Source: Pagrus major
Taxonomy: Eukaryota > Chordata > Actinopteri > Spariformes > Sparidae
Reading direction: 5' to 3'
DNA length: 64,000 nt
Assembly (NCBI RefSeq): GCF_040436345.1
Contig: NC_133221.1
Span: 4,543,663-4,607,662 of the forward strand
The notes beneath the pieces are model-generated. The model searched no databases. It saw nothing but the letters and a program-made list of their open reading frames with translations, and was not told where the DNA came from. Of this stretch, positions 34,080 through 45,900 are shown piece after piece. Each line of letters starts with the position of its first letter. Positions within the stretch are counted from its first letter, which is position 1. Position numbers and translations under genes: made by a program.

Positions 34080-35517
34080 GTTATATTAATATATGTTTAA
34101 TTCTTCTCCATTTTTATTATCATTATGTTTTATTTTCATATTTGCAAATCTTACAGGTCCTTTGTGCACGGACCTATCATCACGGCACACACATTGGCAC
34201 AACAAGATTGTTCAGAAATAGATAAATTCTAATCACACTTTAATAGCACACAATTTCATGACTTTTGCAAGGACTTGGGAAAGACATACTATAACAATAA
34301 CAAATTTGATCTTTTTTTTCCTCTGTTGAAATCAGAATTTGTAGTATGATGTGCCAACATTAAACATAATAGCAACATGGACATTCTCAATTCTCAAATA
34401 AACAAAGCATAAATAAAAAAGGAAATTAAAAACATGAGATATAACCATAAGATGTGCAGCAGTTGAATAGAGCTCTGATGAATGTGATGAGTTTTGCCAT
34501 AAAGGTGCCTTTAAAGCACAACACTTCCCCTAACATGAAATAAAATAATCTCTGTCTTTAAATAAGAAACTGCTGACAATATAAAAATACATGGCATTGT
34601 ACTGTAGTTCATTAAATAAACCAACAATTCATATATAAAATATTATATTGACGTGTATAAAAATATGCCTTACAACTTTTTGAAAAGGGTAACAGCCGTA
34701 AGCTTTTTGTCTGCCACTTCAGAACACACAGTCGACCACAAAATTCCAACATATGTACAAACAATCAACTAATAAGCAGTCAGATCGCCATCAAATAAAA
34801 TGAACAGAAGCATCCAGGATCATATTCGTATGACTATTTTTTTCTGACTTGACATATATATATGATACTGTAAGATTCAAGCAGTACTTGATGGACATAC
34901 AGACTCAAAAATAAATTAATAGAAAAAGAAATATTCTGTCAATTAGGTATGTTGATATCAGTGTATCTTTGGAGAGAGGGAGAGAGGAGGGTGAGGGAGA
35001 CACATTTTTCAAACATTTGTGTCACATCACCTGCGTAACAGTATTTCAGCCCACTGAGATCAGAACAAACACAGGCAGTGTCAGCTATCCTAAAGTAAAA
35101 AGAAAAAATCAAAATCTACCAGAAAGCCAGGACAAGAGCCAGGGAATATAGAGATCATTCGGAGTAATACCGCTTGGATCACTGAGGCAGTTCACGGAGC
35201 GTTGATGTGAGCATGCAGCATGTCACCGGACGACGCAGAGGACGTTGCTGCAACTGTTGAACATTCAGGCAGATGTTATTGTTGCTGCTGCTGGACTGTG
35301 AGAGAGTGTGTGTCTTGCTTGTAGAGAGGACATGAACGTTAACTGGTGTGTATTTTCCATAGGAAGTGGTTTATCCCTGCTACCTCCTGTCCAGGCAGTG
35401 TCTAGCACATGCTAAAGCCACCCCCTCTCCCTGTGTTCCTGCTCCTCCACCACCACCTCCTCTTCCTCCTCCTTCTCCTCTTCCTCCAGGCTCAGAGCAA
35501 TAGGACAGACTCATCCC
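34080..35517 (-). other. igfbp6: Probable igfbp6 3' UTR and flank
   Basis: The sequence is AT-rich and lies downstream of the igfbp6 stop on the gene strand. It has possible polyadenylation words (TTTATT on the given strand, near 34114 and 34131). Close to the stop is a CCTCCT-rich run (35440-35490), which is purine-rich in the transcript. No coding exon is seen. Confidence 0.35.
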
Positions 35518-38170
35518 TCACTCCCCATCGCATGGTAAAGTACCATCTTCGCTGGCATGTGAGGGCACGGGCGTGCCGAGCTCGTCCACGCACCAGCAGT
35601 GGCCACGCTGCATGCCCTTGGAGGAGCGGCACTGTGTGAGATTAAAAGACAGAGAGGGAGATTTTGAAAGGGAAGGAGGGCGGAGATTGAGTGGGAGAGT
35701 GGGAAAGGTGGTGAGAGAGGAGAAGAGAGAAAATGATATGTCATCATAGCGCAGTACTGATTCTCTGAGCTCACAGCTGAGAGGCTCAGAGAAGAGAAGT
35801 GTCAGTTATTCTCAGCCCCTGTGGTCACAGACAAATCTCTGGATGCACCGAACAGAAAGCTGCAGTGGAGTGCAGCTCTCACACTCTCAGAAATACATAC
35901 AGTGACACCAAGTCAGTGCAGCAAAGACACATTTTCACACCACATCACAAGAGCAAACAGTCGATAAAGTTGCACGTTTCATGACTGTAACACTCTACCT
36001 GCTTTTTCCTGTAGAAGCCACGGGTGTCACAGTTGGGTATATAGATGTCACGGTCAGACTGGAAGATTGTCAGCTCCAGACCCCTCAGGACACTATTGAG
36101 CAGCTTGCGGCAGGGTGCCTGAAATCAGCAACGCAGAGAGTGACTTCAAACATCACCAGAGGCAAAAATACAGAGAACCTGTCTTCATCTGAAGAGTGGC
36201 AGTGGCACGCTGCTATCCCCCCTCAGGTGATTGTGTTGGCAGAAATCCTCTTTGATCACAACACGTGTGGATGTGAATCACAAAGGATTAGCTACAGTGA
36301 TGCAGCATCAGAGCCAGAAGCAGAGAATATGTATATTTATATATATCAGATGTCACATATTGTATAACATTATATAACCATATTGTTACACAATGCTTTA
36401 GCTTTTCAGGTCACTGAATGGTTTGAAGTGACTGTGCGTTTTTTTTGTGTCACTTTGCAAAATTAAACTGTCATCTTGACCAATTATGTGACAATTGTTG
36501 TTGCCATGATGACAAACATATTAGTTCGAATGCTGCGGATCACCCGGCTCGCAAAAGTGAAAAATCTGTGGCGGCAGCGGCCGACTTGAAACTTTCCTGA
36601 TTCACATCATGCTCAATTAGTTCTGCCGCATAGCAGCACACACATCATGCACCATAATGCATGGCTTCAGGGCAGAGTGTGTGTACATGCCACTGCAACA
36701 CCCCAAACAGCAAAGGATCTATGGTAATAACTCTCTATAACACAATATAGCTTGATATACAACCCTCTTCTTCACATATGAATACAATCTTGTTACACGA
36801 AATGCTTTATGCATCTCAGATTTTTGATCATTTAGGTGACGATTCATTAGCTTGACTCGTTAAAAGACTGTGAAATAAAAGCATGAACTTACTCTTTCAA
36901 TGTCACCACTGTGTGAGGGATGGGGACCTGAGAGGAAATGACAGACCGGCATGAGAATGTGATATTAAACCATCGTAGCCATTAACATCAAACCACATCC
37001 AACGTCACATTTTACAATGTATGCTGCACGTATAATATTTAGACTGTGGTGTCGATCTTTGCATCTTTTTGCACTGGACATTTCTAAGCAGTCACTGAGA
37101 TGAGATCTATCTGTGGTGGTCATTCAATGAGAGACCTAATTTCCTTCAGTATATTTCCTTTTCAGGCAGTTAATCGCAGTATCTCAGTTTGAACAGTAGA
37201 TGGAGATCACTGCAATAAAAAGCAGCTTGATCAGGATGTAGGTGACACTGTGACAGTTTCACATTCATTCTAAATTCTCTACAGAGAGGCTGACTTGTAG
37301 GACAGATCATTGTCATGCACCCTGACAGTGAAATGGATGAAATATATCACACTTAACAAATCATATAGATGCAGGGAAACACATCTTTACTTGAACACTG
37401 TTGCAACACCTCAAGAGCGAATAAAAGCTCCTTGTTGTTGGTGGTTTGCCATCATTTGTGATTAACAGATCACAGTCCTTTACAATAGGACTGAAATGAC
37501 AAATGACATTTTTATCAGAGTGACTCCAGAGGCACTGCTGAGCAGTATTAGATGCTAGAGGTTTGCAAATTCATCTGTGGTGCACAAAATGCATCCAGGC
37601 TTAAATGTCACCCACTAATTGGCCTTTCTTTTTGTTGGTGAGTGACACAGCATCACATGCAACACACAGCAATACAGGAGACACACTGTAAATACAGTTA
37701 TGTGTGGTGCACACGACTAGCCTACCTGCAGTGTCCATGCGTGTGTCTGTGTGCATCTGTAGGCGCATGCATGTATGTGTGCATACATGATTTGTGCACG
37801 TGTGTGTGTGTGTGTGTGTATACAGTATCTTACCTGTGGGGTGGGGCCTCTCAGTGGGACTAGTCCTGCTGTGCTTGGCGCAAATGCCCCTTCCCTGCAA
37901 CAGAGCCTGGAGGGGGCTGTGCTCCCGTGGTGGGGGAACACAGCGGAGCCCCTTGGCACAGCTCAGGGTGTACACACCACAGGGCTCTCCCTGGGCCAAC
38001 ACTGACGTGCTACCGGCAACATTATGGTCCCTGGGGGGCCGACCTGCCCCCAGTGGATCCCTGCAGGAGGGACAGACCTTGAAGGGGCCCAAGCGGTTTG
38101 CCCCGGTCCACGATCCGCAGTGAGCAATCAGCAACAAAACAACGGTTGTTAAGTTAGAAAGGATAGGCAT
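35518..38170 (-). CDS. igfbp6: Igfbp6: insulin-like growth factor binding protein 6, 4 exons, 201 aa
   Basis: Exons in coding order are 38170-37834, 36927-36893, 36118-35999 and 35631-35518, all GT-AG and in frame (606 nt with stop). The product is a secreted binder of IGFs; the family's type 6 prefers IGF-II. Residues 1-24 (MPILSNLTTVVLLLIAHCGS...) are a signal peptide. The N-domain keeps EPCGVYTLSCAKGLRC and LQALLQGRGIC, but has only VCPSC upstream and lacks GCGCCxxC, so six cysteines remain of the usual twelve. A short linker follows. The C-terminal thyroglobulin type-1 domain is complete: APCRKLLNSV, YIPNCDTRGFYRKKQC, GHCWCVDELGTPVP, LPC (six cysteines). The start is ATG 38170; the extension upstream begins with GTG, not ATG. 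Whether this is the 6a or 6b copy cannot be decided. It is divergent from spryd3. Confidence 0.94.
37801..37819. repeat. (TG)n microsatellite at the igfbp6 exon 1 donor
   Basis: A short TG run lies about 13 bases inside igfbp6 intron 1, immediately after the donor at 37832-37833. Confidence 0.9.
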
Positions 38171-38389
38171 TTTCTGTCCAGGTCTCAGGTTCTCCACTCT
38201 GTCACTCTCTGTCAGTTAAATGTGGCTGATGCTATTTCTGGATGTATATTTCTCCCTCTCTCTCCCTTTCTCTCCCCTTTCCTCAGTCTTCTGCCCGTTT
38301 CTATACAGTAGCTTTCCTTGGTGCTTTGCCGGTTGAGTCCCCTGCAGTGCCAGAGGAGACAAATGGAGATCGAGAGAGACACAGCAAAG

Positions 38390-38410
38390 CACCAGCTTTT
38401 AAAGATCTGA
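38390..38410 (-). promoter_or_regulatory. igfbp6: Possible igfbp6 TATA-like element
   Basis: On the gene strand the sequence CTTTAAAAGCTGG lies about 230 bp before the start codon. It resembles a TATA box and has room for a short 5' UTR. This is a weak motif call. Confidence 0.3.
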
Positions 38411-38423
38411 AAGGCGGTGATAT

Positions 38424-38525
38424 AGAGAGTGAGTGAGTGAGTGAGAGAGAGAGAGACAGAGAGGGAGAGAGAGAGAAAGGGAGAGAGAGAGAGCACAGTT
38501 ATGACACCTTCAGGGGCTGGGACTC

Positions 38526-38563
<38 letters not shown>

Positions 38564-38570
38564 GGAGGTG
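38424..38570. repeat. GA-rich polypurine tracts upstream of igfbp6
   Basis: Two imperfect (GAGA)n / (GTGA)n tracts at 38424-38494 and 38526-38570 are separated by 31 bases of unique sequence. They lie 250-400 bp upstream of the igfbp6 start, where promoter-proximal polypurine DNA could affect chromatin or form triplex-like structure. Confidence 0.9.
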
Positions 38571-40740
38571 GCATGGAGGGAGAGAGCAAGTGGGGGGTGG
38601 ATTATGTTCCTTTCAGAAATTATCAAAATCTCCCCACCCTTTCCTGTTATATACCAACACATACATCTAGTCCTTCTTCCTACACTTATGCTCCACATTA
38701 CAAATGCATACAGAGTAGTGGTCACGTTGAGCTTCTTGCACTTTCTTTCCTATGTCAGGGACCTCTCTGGAAAGATTTTTACCATGGTAACAAACACAAA
38801 TGTATATGTGCCTCCATCAGCCTCGCCACTGCAATGCCATTCGCTACGAGAAATGCAAAAGCTGTGTCATTTCTCCTGCCTGGATTCTGTATGAGGTTAT
38901 GACAGAGAATGTTTCCTGTACAAACATGCAAAGCTCCAGTTTCTACAACTGAGATACTCTCTCTTTTTTTGTCAATTACAGAAACACATATTGAAGTTTA
39001 GAGAATGTCGAGTTATTAAGTTATACGCAAAACAAATCAATGATCTCCTGAAAGTAACTCAGAATAGTTAGTTTAACATACTGGTCTTACTTTATGTTGC
39101 ATACATGACCTGAAACTGTGCCTCAGGATAATCAAATCACTGCTGAGTCAGATATGTAATGCATTGCCTCTACAAGAAGGCTAATCCTGTCTTTAATTAG
39201 ACTTCTAGATTACATTTCAGCAGCTATCAGATATTAACTGACTTCATGGACTGCATTAGACGATGAAGTGTGAAGGGACTGAAGGCGACTGCTCACCAGT
39301 TGTTTGAATTGGAAGAGTAATCATCTGGATAATTAGGAGGAGGGGGGAGGACTCACTTTTCCAGGAATGCACATTGCTAATAATGCAATCCATCGCTCCA
39401 CTCAGCCAGTTAGGATTTTCCATCTTGAAGAGATCACTACTGAGTCCTTCATCCACCGGCTGAACACTTGATCCTGCCATTCCTGACATGATAAAACTGT
39501 TCTGTAAGGTATTCTGACAATTACCTGCAGGTTATTTTGGTGTATATGTATTATGTTGTTAAAAGTATATAAGGCATAAGATACAGATGCAAAAAGAAAC
39601 TTTAAAACTACTGTAGCTAATACTACAGTAGCCTGTGAAGTCTCCAGACTCCAATTCTGAGTAGCTTATAAAGGTAATAAGTGTCATTTGAGGTAACAAC
39701 ATTTCTTTTTGGTCTTGTTTTAGCTAGTTACACCACTGTACATACAGTATGCATAAAGAGAAATTGAAAGGAAAACCAAGGATCTGCACATGAAGATCAT
39801 TAGTGGAGGATGGCGGGAGGTAGAGTGTTGAGGAATTCCTCTCTTATCTAGAGTCCCACTGTCTCCTGCGTTATCTGACATTGCCTCGCTGCCACGGGTG
39901 CTCTGCGGACGGATACAACTCGCACATGATACCAAAAAAGAGAGAATTTCAGAGAGCATAAACAGGATACTGATCTAACAACGCCGTAACTCGCAGCCTT
40001 TAAAATAAGCTTGTGTGCGGGACATTTACACACAGACATGACGTACCCGCTGGCCTGTACTTGCTGGAATTCAGGGGCCACATGAGGCCAAAACCTGCCT
40101 CGCCATCAGCAGCCTGTTGCTCTGATTAATCCTGGCACGGAGGGCAGAAATCACCTGCCGTCTTGTGTTCCCATCAGCACACGAGCTACAGAAAAAGTCT
40201 GTTTCCACATATCAGGAGAATGTTCCAAGACACACGCCAGACCGACGGGGGCTCTCTTTTCCACCCTGCCCTGGGTTATTCATTTTTCCTCCTCTAGCCA
40301 CTCTTTCTCCTCTCTCTCTCTCTCAGCTCAGGTCTACTTCAGCTGGCTCTGAAAGTCTCCCTGCTGCCACTTGTGCTTTCAACGCAGGAACCAGATCCAC
40401 ATAAACCTTGCGGTGGGACCTTTGCTCGGGCCTGTTGAGTAGTATCCCCATGAACACCTACCTACCTCCATGATTTTGATGGTAATATTTCAGTTTAGTG
40501 ATCATGAAACACAGAATGTCAACAGAAAGTGTGTGTGTGTGGGGGGGGATGTTGCACTCACCAGATCCAGGACCAAATGACAAGTCGGTCCAAAAAGTGG
40601 GTAAAAGTGTGTTTTCTTCTTAATTATTCATCATTGTGAGACCAAGCTGATATTTTCATCATGTTACACGTTGGTACATTTCGCATATTGCACCCCAGAG
40701 TCAAAATAGGACCCACATACACAGACACACCCACAAACAC
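38571..40740. other. igfbp6-spryd3 divergent intergenic region
   Basis: No coding exon was recognised on either strand. The region separates two genes transcribed away from each other (4.8 kb between start codons). It contains a short (GT)n(G)n run at about 40530-40549. Shared regulatory elements may be present but none can be named. Confidence 0.4.
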
Positions 40741-40754
40741 AGACACACAATTCC

Positions 40755-40942
40755 AGGGATATGATTGGCCGAACGCTTGTCACCATTTCTCAAGACGCGA
40801 CGCGATTGGCTGTTTTCGGGAGCGGGGGGTGTGACGTCACTGGGAAGCGCCGAACTCTTAGTTTTCCAAAGTTTTATGTGGAGCTATGGATAGCTGATGG
40901 ACAAAAGTGAGTTTCTGTGTCATTAGCCCGCCTAGATAACAG
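40755..40942 (+). promoter_or_regulatory. spryd3: spryd3 promoter and non-coding exon 1 (putative)
   Basis: Inverted CCAAT boxes (ATTGG) occur near 40764 and 40804. A perfect palindromic CRE, TGACGTCA, lies at 40832-40839 with CpG-rich flanks. A strong donor CAG|GTAAGC follows (exon end 40942). Spliced to the acceptor at 42944-42945, this exon puts an in-frame TAA two codons before the spryd3 ATG, which supports a non-coding exon 1. The CRE and CCAAT assignment is seen directly; promoter activity is inferred. Confidence 0.6.
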
Positions 40943-42593
40943 GTAAGCGATTGACTAATCGATAATGACAGCCGTGATCGATCACTGTCCCGCTCTCCGC
41001 CCGTCAGGAACGGCCTCTCGTCATCATTTTTTTTGCTGAGCACTGAACCCCTCAGCAGCTTTCAAGCAAAGGAGCTAGCACGTTAGCCGCTAGCTAACGA
41101 TGCTAAAGGCGGCTTTGCGACCAAACTGACCCCTCGTCACCAACACACGAATACATAATTGCACGTGTGAAGACATTATTTGATCAACACTAAGCTACAC
41201 CCCGTTTTCAGTCGACAGTCGTTCACTGTTAACTGTCTGAACAATCATGCTAGCTTCACTGATGATAGCCTTGACGTTAGCTCGATTGCTAGCTTACAAA
41301 CCATGACAGCGTTAGATGTAAACAATGGCACGCCCACTTTCCCACGTCTCGCTTTTTTTTCACATTTCCAGTTCAAATGACTAATTTTATTCCCGGCACC
41401 CATTGGCAAAATGCCTTTATAAGCTTGTAAAGAAAACAAAACGAGTCGGTGTGTAAGTTTGACGTGTTTGCTGTGTCCTCACGACATCGTCCAACGTCAC
41501 TGAACGACATCACAAACCAAACAGCCTAATACGATTATTCCAGCTGATGCACAAGATAAGTATTATTACGGTAGCTTGCTCTGTTGTTGTAAGTACTTGG
41601 GGATGAGTGTGTGTCACCTCTTTCTTCTTGCAAATACATGTTTCTTGGCCCACGAGAAAGATTTAAATCATCCCCCTCACCGCTGTACGGGAATAATTTA
41701 GCATAACATAACGTCACATACACTTATGTCACATGTGGGTTGTATAAACATGCAGCTGATAAGTTCCTTATCAAACCATATAGGAAGGAGGAGAGTAATG
41801 GTGGTGTAAAAATAACAATAAACCTCCAGAGAGAGATAGTAACATGACAATAAGACATATGTAAAGACATTGTCCTGTGTTCAGTGTGTCTTTTAATAAT
41901 AACAGCTGGTAGAGGCACATCTATTGTGAATTGTGAGTGAATTGAATGGATTTAGTAATGCCAGTTAATTTTTAATGTGAATTAAAAAAATATGCCTGTC
42001 AAATTATGTGTCTAGATATCTAGACAAAAAAATCCATCTGTAATCTATAACTGCTTCATCTGAAGACCCGTTTAGTAAATTCAGGAAACAAATATAATCA
42101 TGTTAGAAGTTCCAGCAGACATACAGAGATCGGTGGCATCACATTATGTGAATGGCTCCTCAATCTATTCTTGTTTCAAACCCCCCAGTTCAGGAGCTGA
42201 CTGTAATACCTCTAGACTAGTGTCTTATGAGATGACTTTCAAGATTTGTTGTGTTACGGTGGCAATGGCTTCCCTTTTTTTTTTGAAGTTCTCTCTGTCC
42301 TTGGTTTTTGTAAATCAAAAATATGCTGACATATTTGCCAATGAGTGTCTCTGTTTTTTGGGCATCAGTGCCATGAAGCCCACACCTTCAAACTATGAAG
42401 AGATTGGAGACATTACAACAGCAATCAGTGTCCAACTGTTCATGTTAAACAGCAAATCTTCTGCAGTCTTACCTGACTGATATATCAGTTGGCCAATATT
42501 ACCAGCTGACATTGGCCTATCATAGGTATCGTTTCTGAGAAAAATCCAACCTGGTGGCTAATCGAATAGCAAAGACGAAGCATGGCTCACAGA

Positions 42594-42690
42594 GAACCAA
42601 TCTGTATCTCGATTGTGCCTTTTTTCTACAGACATTAAACTGCGCAATCAGTATTTATTAGTTAAAGCAAAAAAAAAGTTGTCGTTTGCA
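42594..42690 (+). repeat. Three-copy interspersed repeat, copy B
   Basis: It shares AGAACCAATCT, CTGCGCAATCAGTATTTATT and GTTAAAGCAAAAAAAA with the copies at 27607-27725 and 55564-55640. It lies in spryd3 intron 1, just upstream of the first coding exon. Confidence 0.6.
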
Positions 42691-42945
42691 AGTTTAAGCT
42701 GTTAACTATCCTATACATATCTTTTACACAAGTGTTTTATAACCACATTTGAGGGATCATTGCAAAAAATGTGTGCACATGCATGAGAGGAGCTGGGTAG
42801 TTGATATATTGTAATGACACTGATGCAGCTTCCTCCTAGCTGTGTTTTTCTCTTGGGCAACAAACTGTCAGGACATTGCACAGCCTGCTGAACTTATGGT
42901 AAAGTTTTTCTATTTTTCCCTCAATGTCCCATTTTCTTCAAGCAG

Positions 42946-45900
42946 ATGGATGACATCAACGTACTACACCACAGATGCCTCCTGAATTTGAGGCGTCGAA
43001 TCAGAGATATCGGGGATGGGCGCCCTGCACAGGAACGATATATGAGGTTGCAGAAGGATGGAGACACACTTAGGTCGGCCTCAGGTCTTGAACTGAAGTG
43101 ATTATGTGGCTTTGTGGATTTAGTGAGACAGAGTAGTTTATCTCAAAAGAAGCTGCTCTGTTATATTGTGTTGGTTTCTCTGCATACTCATTGGGGCTTC
43201 TTTATAATGACATGTAAAACTTGTGTGTGCTATCTCTCTTATGTAGGTTTTATCTAGCAATATATTGAGTGGAAGTTTGTCCTATTTAGTTATCAGTCTT
43301 GTGGGCCACGTTCCTACATTTAAAATAGGAAATGGCTCAGAATCTATTGCTGTAAAGGCAATCCTGAAAGTTTAGCATGTTGATATCATCAACATACTCA
43401 ACCACCATTATGCTAGGAGTGGGGATGTGCCAGGTACCCTCTTTTTCCCCAATTAAAAATGTGCATCCGATCCACTTAACAGGGTCAGAATCTGTCCTGA
43501 TAGGATACAACGGTTCAGATCAGTGCATTTGTAGTGAGGAATTCTTTGGCCTATGAGAAGAACGTCTTAGTTTGTGCTCTTTTATTATCATCTGTCTCCT
43601 CTCGTTTGTTCAAAACTTTAAAATATGTCTTTGGGGAAAGGGTAGGTGGTAAATATCACTGACTCACAACCGAGGTAGAAGATAAAGGACACATAATATG
43701 TGTGCACATTTGCTTTCCTCCTGCAGTAAAAACAGCTCTTCACTGAAAGCAATGATTTGGAAAATCTGTTGTCAGGTCAGCATGACTTGAAACACTGAGA
43801 CACAGTATTTTTCCACACATTCAATCCCTGAGGAGTTTTTGTGATTAGTTTAGTTTGAACATAATTTTTTGGTTTGACTGTAAACCTCAGGGCCCAAACC
43901 CACCATGTGGTTTTGTTCTTTATTAATAACTTGCAAATGTAATTCCTTATTCTAAAGATTTTGGCTGCTTAATACTGTGTCAAACATTCAAAACACTACG
44001 CGGCTGATACAAAGCTCCTTACGCTCCAGTGGTTCTCAGTAAAATCTGTGTTTGTCCTTGCACATGTCCAGTTTCTCCTTCCTTTAGAAAGATACAAAGC
44101 CAGTAATGATGTGCATTTCTTTTGATGGAGCCTTCTTTCATCATCTGGCTGAAACAACACTTCCTCATCAGCTTTCACTCTCTTGTAATTGTTAACACAG
44201 GGCACATATTTTTGTGTCATCTTCCGTGATTATACTGGTAATTCAGCCCAGTCGCCTGAATAAAATATGGCAACCCAGTGATCTTTTCACATTTGTACGT
44301 GTCACAGGCCACGTACCAGATTGACATTTCAACAATACGTGTCATATCATGTTCTCATTACAGCCTCTATGACCTGACCTCCATATTGGGAGGTGGAGGG
44401 GATGTTTTGGGCGAGTTTGGCGAGAAGGCTGCCAAGCCAGTGATCAAGACTGTGTTTCAGCACTTATTAGTATGAAATCACCGGATATTTTTATTGTTAT
44501 TAGAATTTCCAGCCCTGTTTGTAGCAACAAAAACCAGATAATTTTAATGAGAAGTCAGGACAATTTCAAGCCGTGACTGTAATGACAGAACCGGGTGTTT
44601 TCAACAAAACCTTGGGACATCTTCAGCCATTTTTGTGGCGACCAAACCAGATATTTCAAGCCAAAACATGATCTTTTCCTCACCCCTAACCAAGTGATTA
44701 GGTAACCCTTAAACTAACCACATCATAAGCACAGTGTTGTCACATATTAAAACTGAAAGTTGAAGCTAAAGAAATGTAAGGTGTGAACAGATCTGTGGTT
44801 TGCAGAAATGTACACTGCCAGTGTTTATTCTGGCGATTGGGTTGGGCAGTTAGAGCTTGAATAGTTCATTAATTGATCGAAGGAAAATTAATTGCCAACT
44901 ATTTTGATACTCAATCGTTTCAGTCATTTTTCAAGCAAATATGTCAAACATTTGCTGATCCCAGTGTCTTCAATCTAAGGATTTGCTGCTTTTCTTTGTC
45001 TTTTACGATAATTAAAGAAAGAGTCTTTGTGTTTTTAGATGTTTGGTTAAACAAAACAAACAATCTGAAGACATTACTTTGGGCTCTGGGAAATTGCAAT
45101 GAGCATTTTTTTATGTTTTGAAATATTATAGACGAAAAGATGAATCGATACTGAAAAAAATAGTTAGTTGCAGCCCTGGTGTCTCAACAGTCTCTTGATC
45201 AAAAGAGGAGGTTGTTCTTCGAGATGTGTTTCTGATTGTGCATACAGCAGTCTGACATAATAGAAGTCACCTATTGTTAACCTGTAATTTCTTCTCTTTA
45301 GTTACCAAGGGAACTCTGAAGAGGTGGGTTGCTATGTGGCTGGCCATCCTTTATCAAAGGGAAATTGCTACTTTGAGGTAAGGCTCATTGATAGTGATGC
45401 TGTAAGCCAGCCTCTGACATTGTTATTGAAACTGAGTTCTGCTAGCTTTCCAAGGTTTTTTTTTATTGTGCAGAATTTGTTGACTTGATCGACACCAACC
45501 GCTGTGCCACACGTTTTGTTCATCAACTTTCTGGATATGGTAATCATTAGAGAACAAGTAGACTGTTGATCCTTTGCACAATTATTCATTTTGAAATGTT
45601 GGGGGTGGGGAGGGAGATTATTCACAATATGATTGGCTCACCACATACCATCGTCCCTGTGTGTGCCCAGGATTGCTTTACCATCCAGCCAGCAATTTTA
45701 TCCCCCTGGAATCCCATTGCTGACAATTTTCTCAACTTCATATTAAATTCTGTGTGCCCCCCTACAGTCCCAGTTCAACAGTGCAAAACCACTACCTCAA
45801 AAATGTCCGAGCTGCATTGGAATGAGGGATAGGGTGTGGGTTAGGTGGTATCTTTGAGCACAAAGATTAGTCTAACACACAGGGCTTTTCAGCAGACTGG

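Noticed and set aside
35981-36367. 128-aa plus-strand ORF overlapping igfbp6 exon 3
   Set aside because: It is the antisense shadow of the thyroglobulin-domain exon.
38171-38197. N-terminal extension of Igfbp6 beginning with GTG
   Set aside because: The codon at 38197-38195 is GTG. The downstream ATG at 38170 gives a normal signal peptide at the very N-terminus, as expected for a secreted protein.
38437-38902. Arg/Glu-rich ORFs upstream of igfbp6
   Set aside because: They are translations of GA tracts with no domain.
42100-42480. 126-aa plus-strand ORF in spryd3 intron 1
   Set aside because: It has no domain and no splice context, and its codon use resembles random AT-rich sequence.
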